DNA of 64,000 nt from Fibrobacter sp. UWB13 (GTDB lineage: Bacteria; Fibrobacterota; Fibrobacteria; Fibrobacterales; Fibrobacteraceae). The stretch lies in assembly GCF_900177805.1 (NCBI RefSeq), contig NZ_FXAX01000001.1:62001-126000 (forward strand), in the 5' to 3' direction. A model generated the notes under the pieces. That model was not told the DNA's origin, searched no databases, and worked only from the letters and a program-made list of their open reading frames with translations. This document shows positions 47,972 through 55,917 of the stretch, piece after piece; the stretch's first letter is position 1; every line of letters begins with the position of its first letter. Position numbers and translations under genes: made by a program.

Positions 47972-49891
47972 ATGAACCATTTTCGTTTAATTTTGGGATT
48001 GTCTTTGGGGCTGCTTAACGGCTTCGCATTAGCGTCTGATTTGCCTTCGTCAGTTGACAATTCGCAAACTCCATATTTTTTCCGCGGTTACGACCAGAGT
48101 GAATCGGGTGCGTGTGCCTCTGTTTCACGCATTACGATGTCGCTAGGCTATGAACGTAACGCCTATTACAGGGTTCCTGCGGATTCTTCGAACCTTTTGC
48201 CTGCGTTTTTCACATGGCAGGTCGTGGCATCCGGACATGCGTCCGAAGCTTTGCTTGCTCAAAAGGTGGGCATTCCCGATGCCGCCACTTACGGAGGAAT
48301 TCTCTATTCTAACACTTACGGAAAACTCTCCGGCAATGTGGAAGAGGACTACGGCTGGATGCAGGGGTACTCGCGTTGGCATGATGCTATGCACAACAGA
48401 ATCGACAGCGTGACTTTTGTTTCACTTGCAACTCCCGAAGGTAGGGATTCGCTCAAGGGTTGGCTCTACAATCATTGGGGCGATACGACTTTTGCCGCAG
48501 GTGGAGTAGCCGCCGCCAGTTTTGATATTGATTCCTGGACGCTGGATACCATTAAAGTCAAGGATGAATCCTGGGTTGTTGCAACATCGCTCCCGGGGGC
48601 GACAAATCATTCGATAACGATTGCGGGTTACAACGATAGCATTTGCATCGGTGAAGATTGCGGCGTGTGGATTGTGCAGAACAGCTGGGGTCTTTCCTTC
48701 GGAAATGAAGGCCGATTCCTTGTGCCCTACAGCGTCTATGCGGAGAGCCGTTCTCCTGTCGTTGAAGTCTTCCATTTGCGCAAGGATTATGCCCCCAAGC
48801 GCACCGTGAAAGTCCGCATGTCGTATGGAAATCGCTCAAAGATTCGGTTATCTGTAGGTGTTTCGCAGGATACGTCTTCGGAGGTTCCATCGAAAACGGA
48901 ATATCTTTACCATTTCCGCAATGACGGCTTCAAGGGCCCAATGCTAGGCAAGTGGAAAGACGGCGTGCATACGGAGGAGATGGAATTCGGTTACGACCTT
49001 ACGGATATTTCGTCGGGTTTCGATTTGAGAAAGCCGTTGAAGTATTTCTTTACCATTCAGCGAGATGATTACGAGGATGAAGGAACGCTCTCGTTTCTGA
49101 GCATCAAGGACTATGTCCGCGATAGCTTGGTGCAAGAGCTTGTCGTCAACGACGATACCGTAAAACTTTCGGATCAGGGGCGTTATGAATGGGCTTTTGT
49201 CATGCCTGGTAATCCGAATGCCGTTGTAGATTACGTCTTGAGTGGTAAATACACTTTCGAAAATATTCCAACTACAGATTCCAAGAGTTCTGTGCAAAAC
49301 CTTCGAGACTGGAATCCTTCTACGGTTTGGAAATCTGCAAACTTGAACAAATTCCCTGTTGAATTTGCGATATCGACCGAAAAGGAAACTTTGGGGCTCA
49401 TGTACCAAGGTGACGAAATGTCGGAAGGTTACTTGCGTAGCTTTACCATTTCGGGAACTACCGATGGTGAAGAATATCAAGTGCTTGCCACTGGAACGTT
49501 CAAGGAAGATGAAAACCCTCAGTATGTATTTTGGAAAAAGGGAAAATACACCCAAATCAAAATGGAAATCGATGACTTGTGGCCTTCAGAAGACAATTCA
49601 GCACATATTGCAGAACTGATGTTGATCGTGCCGCCGGATTCCGCAACATTTGAAACGGTTGAAGTGGAAGGGCTTGTTGCAGGCGGCCTCCCGGATGCGG
49701 ATTATCCGCTGTTACCTTTTGGAAGCGACAGCTCCGATTCAACGGAAGAGAATAGTTTGCCCATTGCTGATTTTGGGGGATATCGCAACGGTCAAAGCGC
49801 AAGGCATGCACCTGCAAAAGTGCTTATTCGTAACCATGAAGTCCTGATTCTCAAGAATGGCGAGGTTTTCCGCATCAACGGTGCGCGGTAA
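47972..49891 (+). CDS. Secreted papain-like (C1) cysteine protease with discoidin-like domain
   Basis: A 639-residue protein. Signal peptide to about residue 21 (LILGLSLGLLNGFALA). Papain-type catalytic tetrad: Gln42 and Cys48 in YDQSESGACASVSRI (spacing six, as in papain), His213 in TNHSITIAGYNDS, and Asn237 in VWIVQNSWGLSFGNEGRFL. Residues about 250-410 are a beta-rich linker. Residues about 425-560 resemble an F5/8 type C (discoidin) carbohydrate-binding fold (NLRDWNPSTVWKSANLN, LRSFTISGTTDGEEYQVL, AHIAELMLIV). The C-terminus (HEVLILKNGEVFRI) may be a secretion tail. GAGGT precedes ATG 47972. No propeptide is evident. It lies 64 bases after the protective-antigen-like gene. Confidence 0.8.
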   Translation: MNHFRLILGLSLGLLNGFALASDLPSSVDNSQTPYFFRGYDQSESGACASVSRITMSLGYERNAYYRVPADSSNLLPAFFTWQVVASGHASEALLAQKVGIPDAATYGGILYSNTYGKLSGNVEEDYGWMQGYSRWHDAMHNRIDSVTFVSLATPEGRDSLKGWLYNHWGDTTFAAGGVAAASFDIDSWTLDTIKVKDESWVVATSLPGATNHSITIAGYNDSICIGEDCGVWIVQNSWGLSFGNEGRFLVPYSVYAESRSPVVEVFHLRKDYAPKRTVKVRMSYGNRSKIRLSVGVSQDTSSEVPSKTEYLYHFRNDGFKGPMLGKWKDGVHTEEMEFGYDLTDISSGFDLRKPLKYFFTIQRDDYEDEGTLSFLSIKDYVRDSLVQELVVNDDTVKLSDQGRYEWAFVMPGNPNAVVDYVLSGKYTFENIPTTDSKSSVQNLRDWNPSTVWKSANLNKFPVEFAISTEKETLGLMYQGDEMSEGYLRSFTISGTTDGEEYQVLATGTFKEDENPQYVFWKKGKYTQIKMEIDDLWPSEDNSAHIAELMLIVPPDSATFETVEVEGLVAGGLPDADYPLLPFGSDSSDSTEENSLPIADFGGYRNGQSARHAPAKVLIRNHEVLILKNGEVFRINGAR

Positions 49892-49904
49892 GTAAAAGCG
49901 GAAA

Positions 49905-49940
49905 TGCAAAAAAGACCACGAGTGGATCGTGGTCTTTCTG
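49905..49940. terminator. Terminator between protease gene and pdxT
   Basis: Perfect 11-bp stem AAAGACCACGA (49911-49921) / TCGTGGTCTTT (49927-49937). It serves both converging units. Confidence 0.9.
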
Positions 49941-49941
49941 T

Positions 49942-50562
49942 TTATGCACTGATAGAATACTGAGTCCTTGCCTGAACGATTGATTCCAGGAAGTACCTGT
50001 GGATTCTCAGGTCGTTGTTCAGTTCCGGATGGAACGAAATGGCGAGTTGATTCTTGTACCGCACGGCGACGATTTGGTTTTGGACGGTCGCTAGAACTTG
50101 TACGTCTTTGCTTGCGCGCTGTATGAGCGGGGCTCGGATGAACGTCATCGGGATTTTTCCGATTCCTTCGAAAATTTCTTCAGTGTAGAAACTTCCGAGC
50201 TGCCTGCCGTAAGCGTTGCGTTCTACAGTAACGGGCGTTGTCGCAAAGTACGTGTGACCGTCGTTGCTCAATTTTTCGGCGAGCAATATGAGTCCTGCGC
50301 AAGTTCCAAAAGTCGGGAGTCCGCTTTCGATGCGTTCGCGTAAAGGCTCGAAAAGTCCGAGGTCGTGCAAAAGTTTTCCTTGCACGGTGCTTTCGCCGCC
50401 GGGTAAAATGAGTCCGTCGAAATCTTGTTCCAAGTCGCGCAACTGGCGGATTTCAAACGTCTCGACCCCAAGCTTTTCAAGCATCGTTCGGTGTTCTGCA
50501 AACGCTCCCTGTACGGCGAGTACGCCGATTTTGATGTGGTTGTTTGTTTTGTTTTCGCTCAT
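49942..50562 (-). CDS. pdxT: Pyridoxal 5'-phosphate synthase glutaminase subunit
   Basis: A 206-residue class I glutamine amidotransferase that feeds ammonia to Pdx[34 protein letters not shown], the nucleophile Cys in [12 protein letters not shown], and [20 protein letters not shown] with the catalytic His and Glu are all in place. Its ATG follows the pdxS stop directly (TAAATG), so the two are translationally coupled. The pair makes vitamin B6 without deoxyxylulose phosphate. Confidence 0.95.
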   Translation of the reverse strand: MSENKTNNHIKIGVLAVQGAFAEHRTMLEKLGVETFEIRQLRDLEQDFDGLILPGGESTVQGKLLHDLGLFEPLRERIESGLPTFGTCAGLILLAEKLSNDGHTYFATTPVTVERNAYGRQLGSFYTEEIFEGIGKIPMTFIRAPLIQRASKDVQVLATVQNQIVAVRYKNQLAISFHPELNNDLRIHRYFLESIVQARTQYSISA

Positions 50563-51441
50563 TTACTTGCCTCGTTCAGCCATTAAAAGTGCAATTTCGT
50601 TTTCGTTGATGCCGACCATCGCTTCGCCCAAATCTTCGGAGAGCTTGGCGATGAGCTTGGCGTCCGTGTAGTTTGTGACTGCTTGTACAATGGCGGCGGC
50701 ACGCTTGGCTGGATTGCCGGACTTGAAAATGCCCGAACCGACGAACACGCCTTCGGCGCCGAGTTGCATCATGAGTGCTGCGTCGGCGGGTGTGGCAACG
50801 CCTCCTGCGGCAAAGTTCACGACGGGGAGTCGCTTGTGGTCGTGAACGTACTTTACGAGTTCGTACGAGACTTGCAATTCCTTGGCGCGGTTGAAAAGCT
50901 CATCTTCGCGCATGGACGAGATGCGTGCGATTTCCTGATTCATGAGGCGAATGTGACGGACTGCCTGTACGATGTCGCCGGTTCCTGGTTCGCCTTTGGT
51001 GCGGATCATGGAAGCGCCTTCTTCGATGCGGCGGAGGGCTTCGCCGAGGTCGCGGGCACCGCAGACGAACGGCACTTTGAATTCGTGCTTGTTGATATGG
51101 AATACGTCATCGGCGGGGGAGAGTACTTCGCTTTCGTCGATATAGTCAATTTCGATGGCTTCGAGGAGTTGTGCTTCGACAAAGTGACCGATACGGCACT
51201 TGGCCATCACGGGGATGGAAACGGCATCTTGAATTCCCTTGATCATCTTGGGATCGCTCATGCGTGAGACTCCGCCTGCGGCGCGGATATCGGCGGGGAT
51301 GCGTTCGAGGGCCATGACGGCGGCTGCACCGGCTGCTTCTGCTATTTTTGCCTGTTCCGGGGTAGTCACATCCATAATGACTCCGCCTTTAAGCATTTGG
51401 GCGAGATTCTTGTTGAGTTCGTAGCGATTTTCTGTAGACAT
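50563..51441 (-). CDS. pdxS: Pyridoxal 5'-phosphate synthase lyase subunit
   Basis: A 292-residue TIM-barrel enzyme forming PLP from ribose 5-phosphate, glyceraldehyde 3-phosphate and ammonia. [40 protein letters not shown], the catalytic Lys region [20 protein letters not shown], and [31 protein letters not shown] match PdxS closely. The start ATG 51441 has AAGGAG seven bases upstream. It is first in the pdxST operon and diverges from a MocR-type regulator, the classic arrangement for PdxR control. Confidence 0.96.
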   Translation of the reverse strand: MSTENRYELNKNLAQMLKGGVIMDVTTPEQAKIAEAAGAAAVMALERIPADIRAAGGVSRMSDPKMIKGIQDAVSIPVMAKCRIGHFVEAQLLEAIEIDYIDESEVLSPADDVFHINKHEFKVPFVCGARDLGEALRRIEEGASMIRTKGEPGTGDIVQAVRHIRLMNQEIARISSMREDELFNRAKELQVSYELVKYVHDHKRLPVVNFAAGGVATPADAALMMQLGAEGVFVGSGIFKSGNPAKRAAAIVQAVTNYTDAKLIAKLSEDLGEAMVGINENEIALLMAERGK

Positions 51442-51839
51442 TTGGGGGCTCCTTGTTTTGCGTGTCATCCTGAGCGTGGTTCGACAGGCTTACCAACCTT
51501 AAAAGATCCCTGAGCTTGCCGAAGGGCTGCGTTAATGACTCTAGTGTTTTCTTGTTTTCGAGGCATAATTTAGGCTTTTTGTTGACTTTATCAAATGTTC
51601 AAATTTCTATTATTTTAATAGGTTCAGTTTAATGCCAGTTTGTGGTCAGTTTTTTCAAATGGAATGCTTGATAATGCAAGAACTTCGCATTGTAAAAACA
51701 CTCGAAACGGTCCTCGCTCGCTTCACTCGCTGCGAATTGTTTCTCGCACGTTTTTACGACGCTCGTTTACGAGAATTTCAGTATTTCTTAATGAAAAAAC
51801 TTGAGTTTGTTCCCGTTTTGCTAGAAGGAGTTCGCACAA
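51442..51839. other. Divergent pdxS / pdxR control region with repeat copies
   Basis: Holds an inverted partial copy of the CAGGATGAC-type repeat (GTCATCCTG at 51463) and a third copy of the TCCCTGAG...CGAAGGG core (51505-51527). Downstream is AT-rich sequence with TTGACT at 51582, a possible -35, but no convincing -10 at normal spacing. A 73-codon frame (51632-51853) overlaps the regulator start and may be a leader or chance. PdxR binding sites would be expected here but cannot be named. Confidence 0.4.
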
Positions 51840-53255
51840 ATGCTTTCATATGATATCTCAAAGGCGGGGGATGATACTCTTTATCATTTCTTGTATCGTT
51901 CTATCAAGGACGATATTCTGTCGGGGCGTCTTGAAGCGGATGCGAAGCTTCCGTCGAAGCGTCCGTTTGCAAATGCGCTGGGCGTGAGCGTCGTGACCGT
52001 TGAAAATGCGTACGAGCAGCTTTTAGCCGAAGGCTTTATTTACTCGCTTCCGCGCAAGGGCTTTTTCGTTGCGGTGATTCAATCAAAAAATCCGCAGATT
52101 CTTCCCAAGCCTGTTCCGACCAAGCAATCCCGTGAGTCGCAACGCGTTGAAACGCCTAAGGCTCTACATTACATTGCAGACTTTGTCAATAATCAAGTAG
52201 ATGCTTCGACATTCCCGTTCTCGACGTGGGCGAAGATTACGCGAAAAGTCCTTTGTGAACAGCAAAATGAACTGCTGACTCGTTCGCCAAATTCAGGAGT
52301 CCTTGCTCTCCGAAAAGCGATTGCTAAAATGCTTCTGGATTTTCGCGGAATGCGTGTGGATCCGGAACAGATTGTCGTTGGCGCTGGGACGGATTGCCTT
52401 TACACTTGGCTTGTGCAACTATTGGGCTTTGATAAAAAGTACGGCGTCGAAGACCCCGGCTACAGCAAGATTTCTAAAATTTACCAAAAGCTAAATGTTG
52501 TTTGCAATTTTATCCCGCTTGATGAGCATGGCATTCGCATAGACCAGCTTGAAGAAACTTGCACGGACGTTGTCCATCTTTCGCCATCGCACCATTTCCC
52601 GACAGGGAAGGTAATGCCCGTGAGCCGTCGCTATGAACTCTTGAGTTGGGCTTCAAAATCGAGCAACCGCTACATTGTCGAAGATGAATACGATAGCGAA
52701 TTCCGCATGGTGGGCCGCCCGATACCTGCGTTGCAAAACATTGACGTGCAAGACAAGACGGTTTATATAAATTCATTTTCTAAAACGCTTGCTTCTACGG
52801 TGCGCGTGGGCTACATGATTCTCCCGAAACCGCTTGCGCAAAAATTTCACAAAGAATTTTCATTTTACACTTGCACTGTATCGAACCTTGAACAGTACGT
52901 ACTCGCAAAATTCATCAGCGGCGGTCATTACGAAAAGCACATCAACCGTATGCGCAATTTTTACCGTCACCGTCGCGATACTCTGCTTGATATCATCCGT
53001 CGCAGCTCGCTTCACGACCGCGTTGAAATCGCTGAACAAGATGCCGGCTTGCACTTTATTCTAAAAGTGAAGACCACGCTTTCCGACGAAGAATTTTGCA
53101 ATCGGGCTCTCGAAAAAGGCGTACGCATCGGAGCACTTTCGGATTATTACACGATGGACGAACCTTCGCAACACGAATTTGTCATCAACTATTCATCTGT
53201 ACCCGAAAAACAGATGAAAAAGGCTATTTCGCTGCTTGAAAAAATTGTGGAGTGA
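51840..53255 (+). CDS. pdxR: MocR/GntR-type regulator, probable PdxR
   Basis: A 471-residue transcription factor. The N-terminal GntR winged helix (about 10-75) has TLYHFLYRSIKDDILSGRLE, LPSKRPFANALGVSVVTVEN and EGFIYSLPRKGFFVA. A fold-type I aminotransferase-like domain (about 110-465) has the PLP-lysine region VYINSFSKTLASTVRVGYMI and IVEDEYDSEF upstream of it. Such proteins sense PLP and switch on pdxST. The divergent position next to pdxST supports the PdxR call. AAGGAG lies nine bases before ATG 51840. The DNA-binding and sensing roles are inferred from the family. Confidence 0.85.
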   Translation: MLSYDISKAGDDTLYHFLYRSIKDDILSGRLEADAKLPSKRPFANALGVSVVTVENAYEQLLAEGFIYSLPRKGFFVAVIQSKNPQILPKPVPTKQSRESQRVETPKALHYIADFVNNQVDASTFPFSTWAKITRKVLCEQQNELLTRSPNSGVLALRKAIAKMLLDFRGMRVDPEQIVVGAGTDCLYTWLVQLLGFDKKYGVEDPGYSKISKIYQKLNVVCNFIPLDEHGIRIDQLEETCTDVVHLSPSHHFPTGKVMPVSRRYELLSWASKSSNRYIVEDEYDSEFRMVGRPIPALQNIDVQDKTVYINSFSKTLASTVRVGYMILPKPLAQKFHKEFSFYTCTVSNLEQYVLAKFISGGHYEKHINRMRNFYRHRRDTLLDIIRRSSLHDRVEIAEQDAGLHFILKVKTTLSDEEFCNRALEKGVRIGALSDYYTMDEPSQHEFVINYSSVPEKQMKKAISLLEKIVE

Positions 53256-53306
53256 GATTTTCTTGCTTTGTCACCCCGGATTTATTCTCTTTGACCACTT
53301 AGAACT

Positions 53307-53380
53307 TTGACGCTTTGCGTCAGCATCTTCGGCTCAATCATGACAGTCTGCAAGCAGCCTGTCGCGACACTCGCCTTGAA
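53307..53380 (+). repeat. Hairpin repeat element, copy A
   Basis: Contains hairpin GACAGTCTGC-AA-GCAGCCTGTC (one mismatch), conserved flanks TCATGA and CGCGAC...CTCGCCTTGAA, and a smaller hairpin GACGC-ttt-GCGTC. It is the same element, with different stem bases, as copies B (58336-58411) and C (58582-58660, inverted). Confidence 0.7.
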
Positions 53381-53486
53381 TGCAACTAGCACTTATGTGG
53401 TCATGATCCGCGAATGGGGACGGGGTCGCCTTTTTCAATCCCCAAATTTCTTATATTTCCTTCAAATGTATGGGGAGGAGATGTTT

Positions 53487-55718
53487 ATGAAAATGTTTGC
53501 AAAGTTTGTGCCGTTTATGCTTGTGACAGCTATGTCTGTCTTTACCGCCTGTGGTGGCGATTCTGGCAGCAATGCTGATTCCGAAGAACCTGTGTCTAGC
53601 AGTGCTGTGAAAAAATCCAGCAGCAGCAAGGCGAAGTCAAGCTCTTCAACAAAAAATTCCTCCTCAAGCACAAAATCTTCTTCGTCTTCGAAAACGCCCT
53701 CAAGTGCGAGCAGTGCTAAGGCTATATACGACGAAAAAAACAACACCATGAAGGACCCTCGCGACAACAAGACCTACAAGACCGTGAAAATCGGCGATCA
53801 GGTTTGGATGGCGGAAAACTTGAATTATAATTCGTGCTTTAGCTATTGCTATGGTGAAGAACCTTCATACATGCAAAATAGTAACCCTGGCTTATGCAAT
53901 AAGTACGGTCGTCTTTACAAGTGGGAAGCTGCAACGGAGGCTTGCCCTGGCGGTTGGCACTTGCCCTCTAAGGATGAATTTGAAACCTTGATCCAAACAG
54001 TCGGCGGAAGCGATAATGCGGGGATAAAGCTCAAGTCTGTTGACGGCTGGAAATTTGAGAAAAAAGAAACGGTCGGAACGGATGAGTATGGCTTTTCTGC
54101 CCTCCCTGGAGGCTACAGAATGGAATATGATTTTAGTGGTTATGTCTCTCAGAATGTTAAATCGTACGATTTTATTGGTGACAAGACTGCGGCGTATTTC
54201 TGGAGTTCTACGGAAGATATTGAATCGTCGACTAGGCTGGATGGCAATAGGATTCTGGTTGATCACGCGATCAGCATGTCTTTGGATAATCGTTACGCAT
54301 CGGCTGATATTGGGGGCGAGCCGATGGATAATGCATTGTCCGTCCGCTGCGTTTTGGATTCCAGAACTTCGTCTAATGAAAAGTCTAGCAGTAGCAAGGC
54401 AAAGTCTTCGTCTAGTGCAAAGTCTTCTTCATCTGCGAAGTCCTCTTCATCTGCGAAATCGGAGAGCTCTGTGGCTGTGCCAAAAGGCTGCAAAACTTCA
54501 ACCGAAGATAATTGCGAGTATGGCGAGCTGGTGGATGACCGCGACGGACAAACTTACAAGACTGTGAAAATCGGTGACCAGTGGTGGATGGCCCAGAATC
54601 TGAATTACAGAAGAGAGGCAAAATACAAAAACGATTATTGCTATTGTTACAATAATTCAAAAGATAATTGCGATAAGTTTGGGCGCTTATATGTATGGGA
54701 TGCAGCTGCGGACGCTTGTCCCAAGGGATGGCATCTGCCTTCCACAGCGGAATGGAAAACCTTGATTGACTCAGTGGGGGGCGAAAAAGTCGCTGGCATA
54801 ACACTCAAGACGAGTGACTGGATCTCCAGTGGCGAGGCGACGGATGCTTTCGGTTTTTCCGTGCTTCCTGCAGGTTTCAGGGACTGGGTCTCAAACTATT
54901 ATTGGGAGGTGGGTTATCAAGCGTTCTTTTGGACCTCTGATGAATATGAAAACAGTAGTGGATGCGTGTATTTTCAGGGTCAGTATGATAACGCGGATAT
55001 CCGCTCCAGAGACGCAGACTACGGTTATTCTGTCCGTTGCGTGATGGATGTCGAGCCAAAGCCTTCGGTTACAGAGCCTACGGCGAAAGCCTGCAAAACT
55101 GAAACTAAAGATGAATGTGAATATGGCACGCTAACGGACTCCCGCGACAAACAAACTTACAAGACCGTGAAAATTGATAAGCAATGGTGGATGGCTGAAA
55201 ATCTGAACTTTGATGCGGAAGGCAGTCTTTGCTTTAATAACGATCCTAGCAAGTGTGCAAAACATGGCCGCTTCTACTTTTGGTCTGCTGCTATGGATAG
55301 TGTAGGCGAGTGGAGCTCGAATGGCAAGGATTGCGGCATGGGCAATATATGTACGCCGACTTACCCTGTACGTGGGGTATGCCCCGAAGGGTGGCATTTG
55401 CCGACCAGTGAAGAATATGAAATTTTATTTGCGGCAGTCGGAGGCGAGTTGATGGGTGGCAAGGTGCTGAAATCAACAAGTGGCTGGTATGATAATGATT
55501 ATGATGCAAAACCGGGAACGGATGACTACGCGTTCTCGGTTTTGCCCACCGAATCTAGATATGACACGGAAGATGATTTGTGGACATACATTTGGACATC
55601 TACAGGGCTTTATGAATCTGCTGCGACGACCATAATATTCGTATATGATAGAGATGATGTGTTAATGACCGACATGGTCAAGGACTTTGCGTATCCAGTC
55701 CGTTGCGTAAAAAATTAG
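53487..55718 (+). CDS. Lipoprotein with three FISUMP domains
   Basis: A 743-residue protein. The lipobox is SVFTAC (Cys22). A Ser/Lys-rich linker (about 35-80, SSSSKAKSSSS pattern) leads to FISUMP domain 1 (about 88-290), a second Ser-rich linker, domain 2 (about 345-530) and domain 3 (about 550-743). Each starts with DxRDxxTYKTVKI and has a WWMA/WMAENLN motif, YGRLYxW-type and CPxGWHLPS motifs, and ends VRCV. Starts at 53481 and 53487 are both possible; 53487 is at the better distance from AGGAG. Ser-rich linkers are common in secreted Fibrobacter proteins. It is surface or periplasmic; the ligand is unknown. Confidence 0.88.
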   Translation: MKMFAKFVPFMLVTAMSVFTACGGDSGSNADSEEPVSSSAVKKSSSSKAKSSSSTKNSSSSTKSSSSSKTPSSASSAKAIYDEKNNTMKDPRDNKTYKTVKIGDQVWMAENLNYNSCFSYCYGEEPSYMQNSNPGLCNKYGRLYKWEAATEACPGGWHLPSKDEFETLIQTVGGSDNAGIKLKSVDGWKFEKKETVGTDEYGFSALPGGYRMEYDFSGYVSQNVKSYDFIGDKTAAYFWSSTEDIESSTRLDGNRILVDHAISMSLDNRYASADIGGEPMDNALSVRCVLDSRTSSNEKSSSSKAKSSSSAKSSSSAKSSSSAKSESSVAVPKGCKTSTEDNCEYGELVDDRDGQTYKTVKIGDQWWMAQNLNYRREAKYKNDYCYCYNNSKDNCDKFGRLYVWDAAADACPKGWHLPSTAEWKTLIDSVGGEKVAGITLKTSDWISSGEATDAFGFSVLPAGFRDWVSNYYWEVGYQAFFWTSDEYENSSGCVYFQGQYDNADIRSRDADYGYSVRCVMDVEPKPSVTEPTAKACKTETKDECEYGTLTDSRDKQTYKTVKIDKQWWMAENLNFDAEGSLCFNNDPSKCAKHGRFYFWSAAMDSVGEWSSNGKDCGMGNICTPTYPVRGVCPEGWHLPTSEEYEILFAAVGGELMGGKVLKSTSGWYDNDYDAKPGTDDYAFSVLPTESRYDTEDDLWTYIWTSTGLYESAATTIIFVYDRDDVLMTDMVKDFAYPVRCVKN

Positions 55719-55737
55719 CGAGCCGAGTGTCGCAGAA

Positions 55738-55775
55738 ATGCAAAAAAGACCGCGTGCAATCGCGGTCTTTTTGTA
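55738..55775 (+). terminator. Terminator after the three-domain FISUMP gene
   Basis: Perfect stem AAAGACCGCG (55745-55754) / CGCGGTCTTT (55761-55770), then T-run. Confidence 0.9.
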
Positions 55776-55787
55776 TGAAAAGTGTTA

Positions 55788-55832
55788 CTGGATCCTTCGC
55801 CTTCGCTCAGGATGACGCCGAAGGCGTCACTT
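55788..55832. repeat. GGATCC...CAGGATGAC repeat copy with trailing palindrome
   Basis: GGATCC at 55790 and CAGGATGAC at 55808-55816, followed by GACGCCGAAGGCGTC, a near-perfect palindrome. Confidence 0.6.
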
Positions 55833-55917
55833 CACGCTTGCAGTCAGCAACTTGGTTGTGAGTTGCAAGCGCCCGGTATTAACCGGGCGTGGCAACGAGA
55901 GCGAGGCCCGGTAGGAT

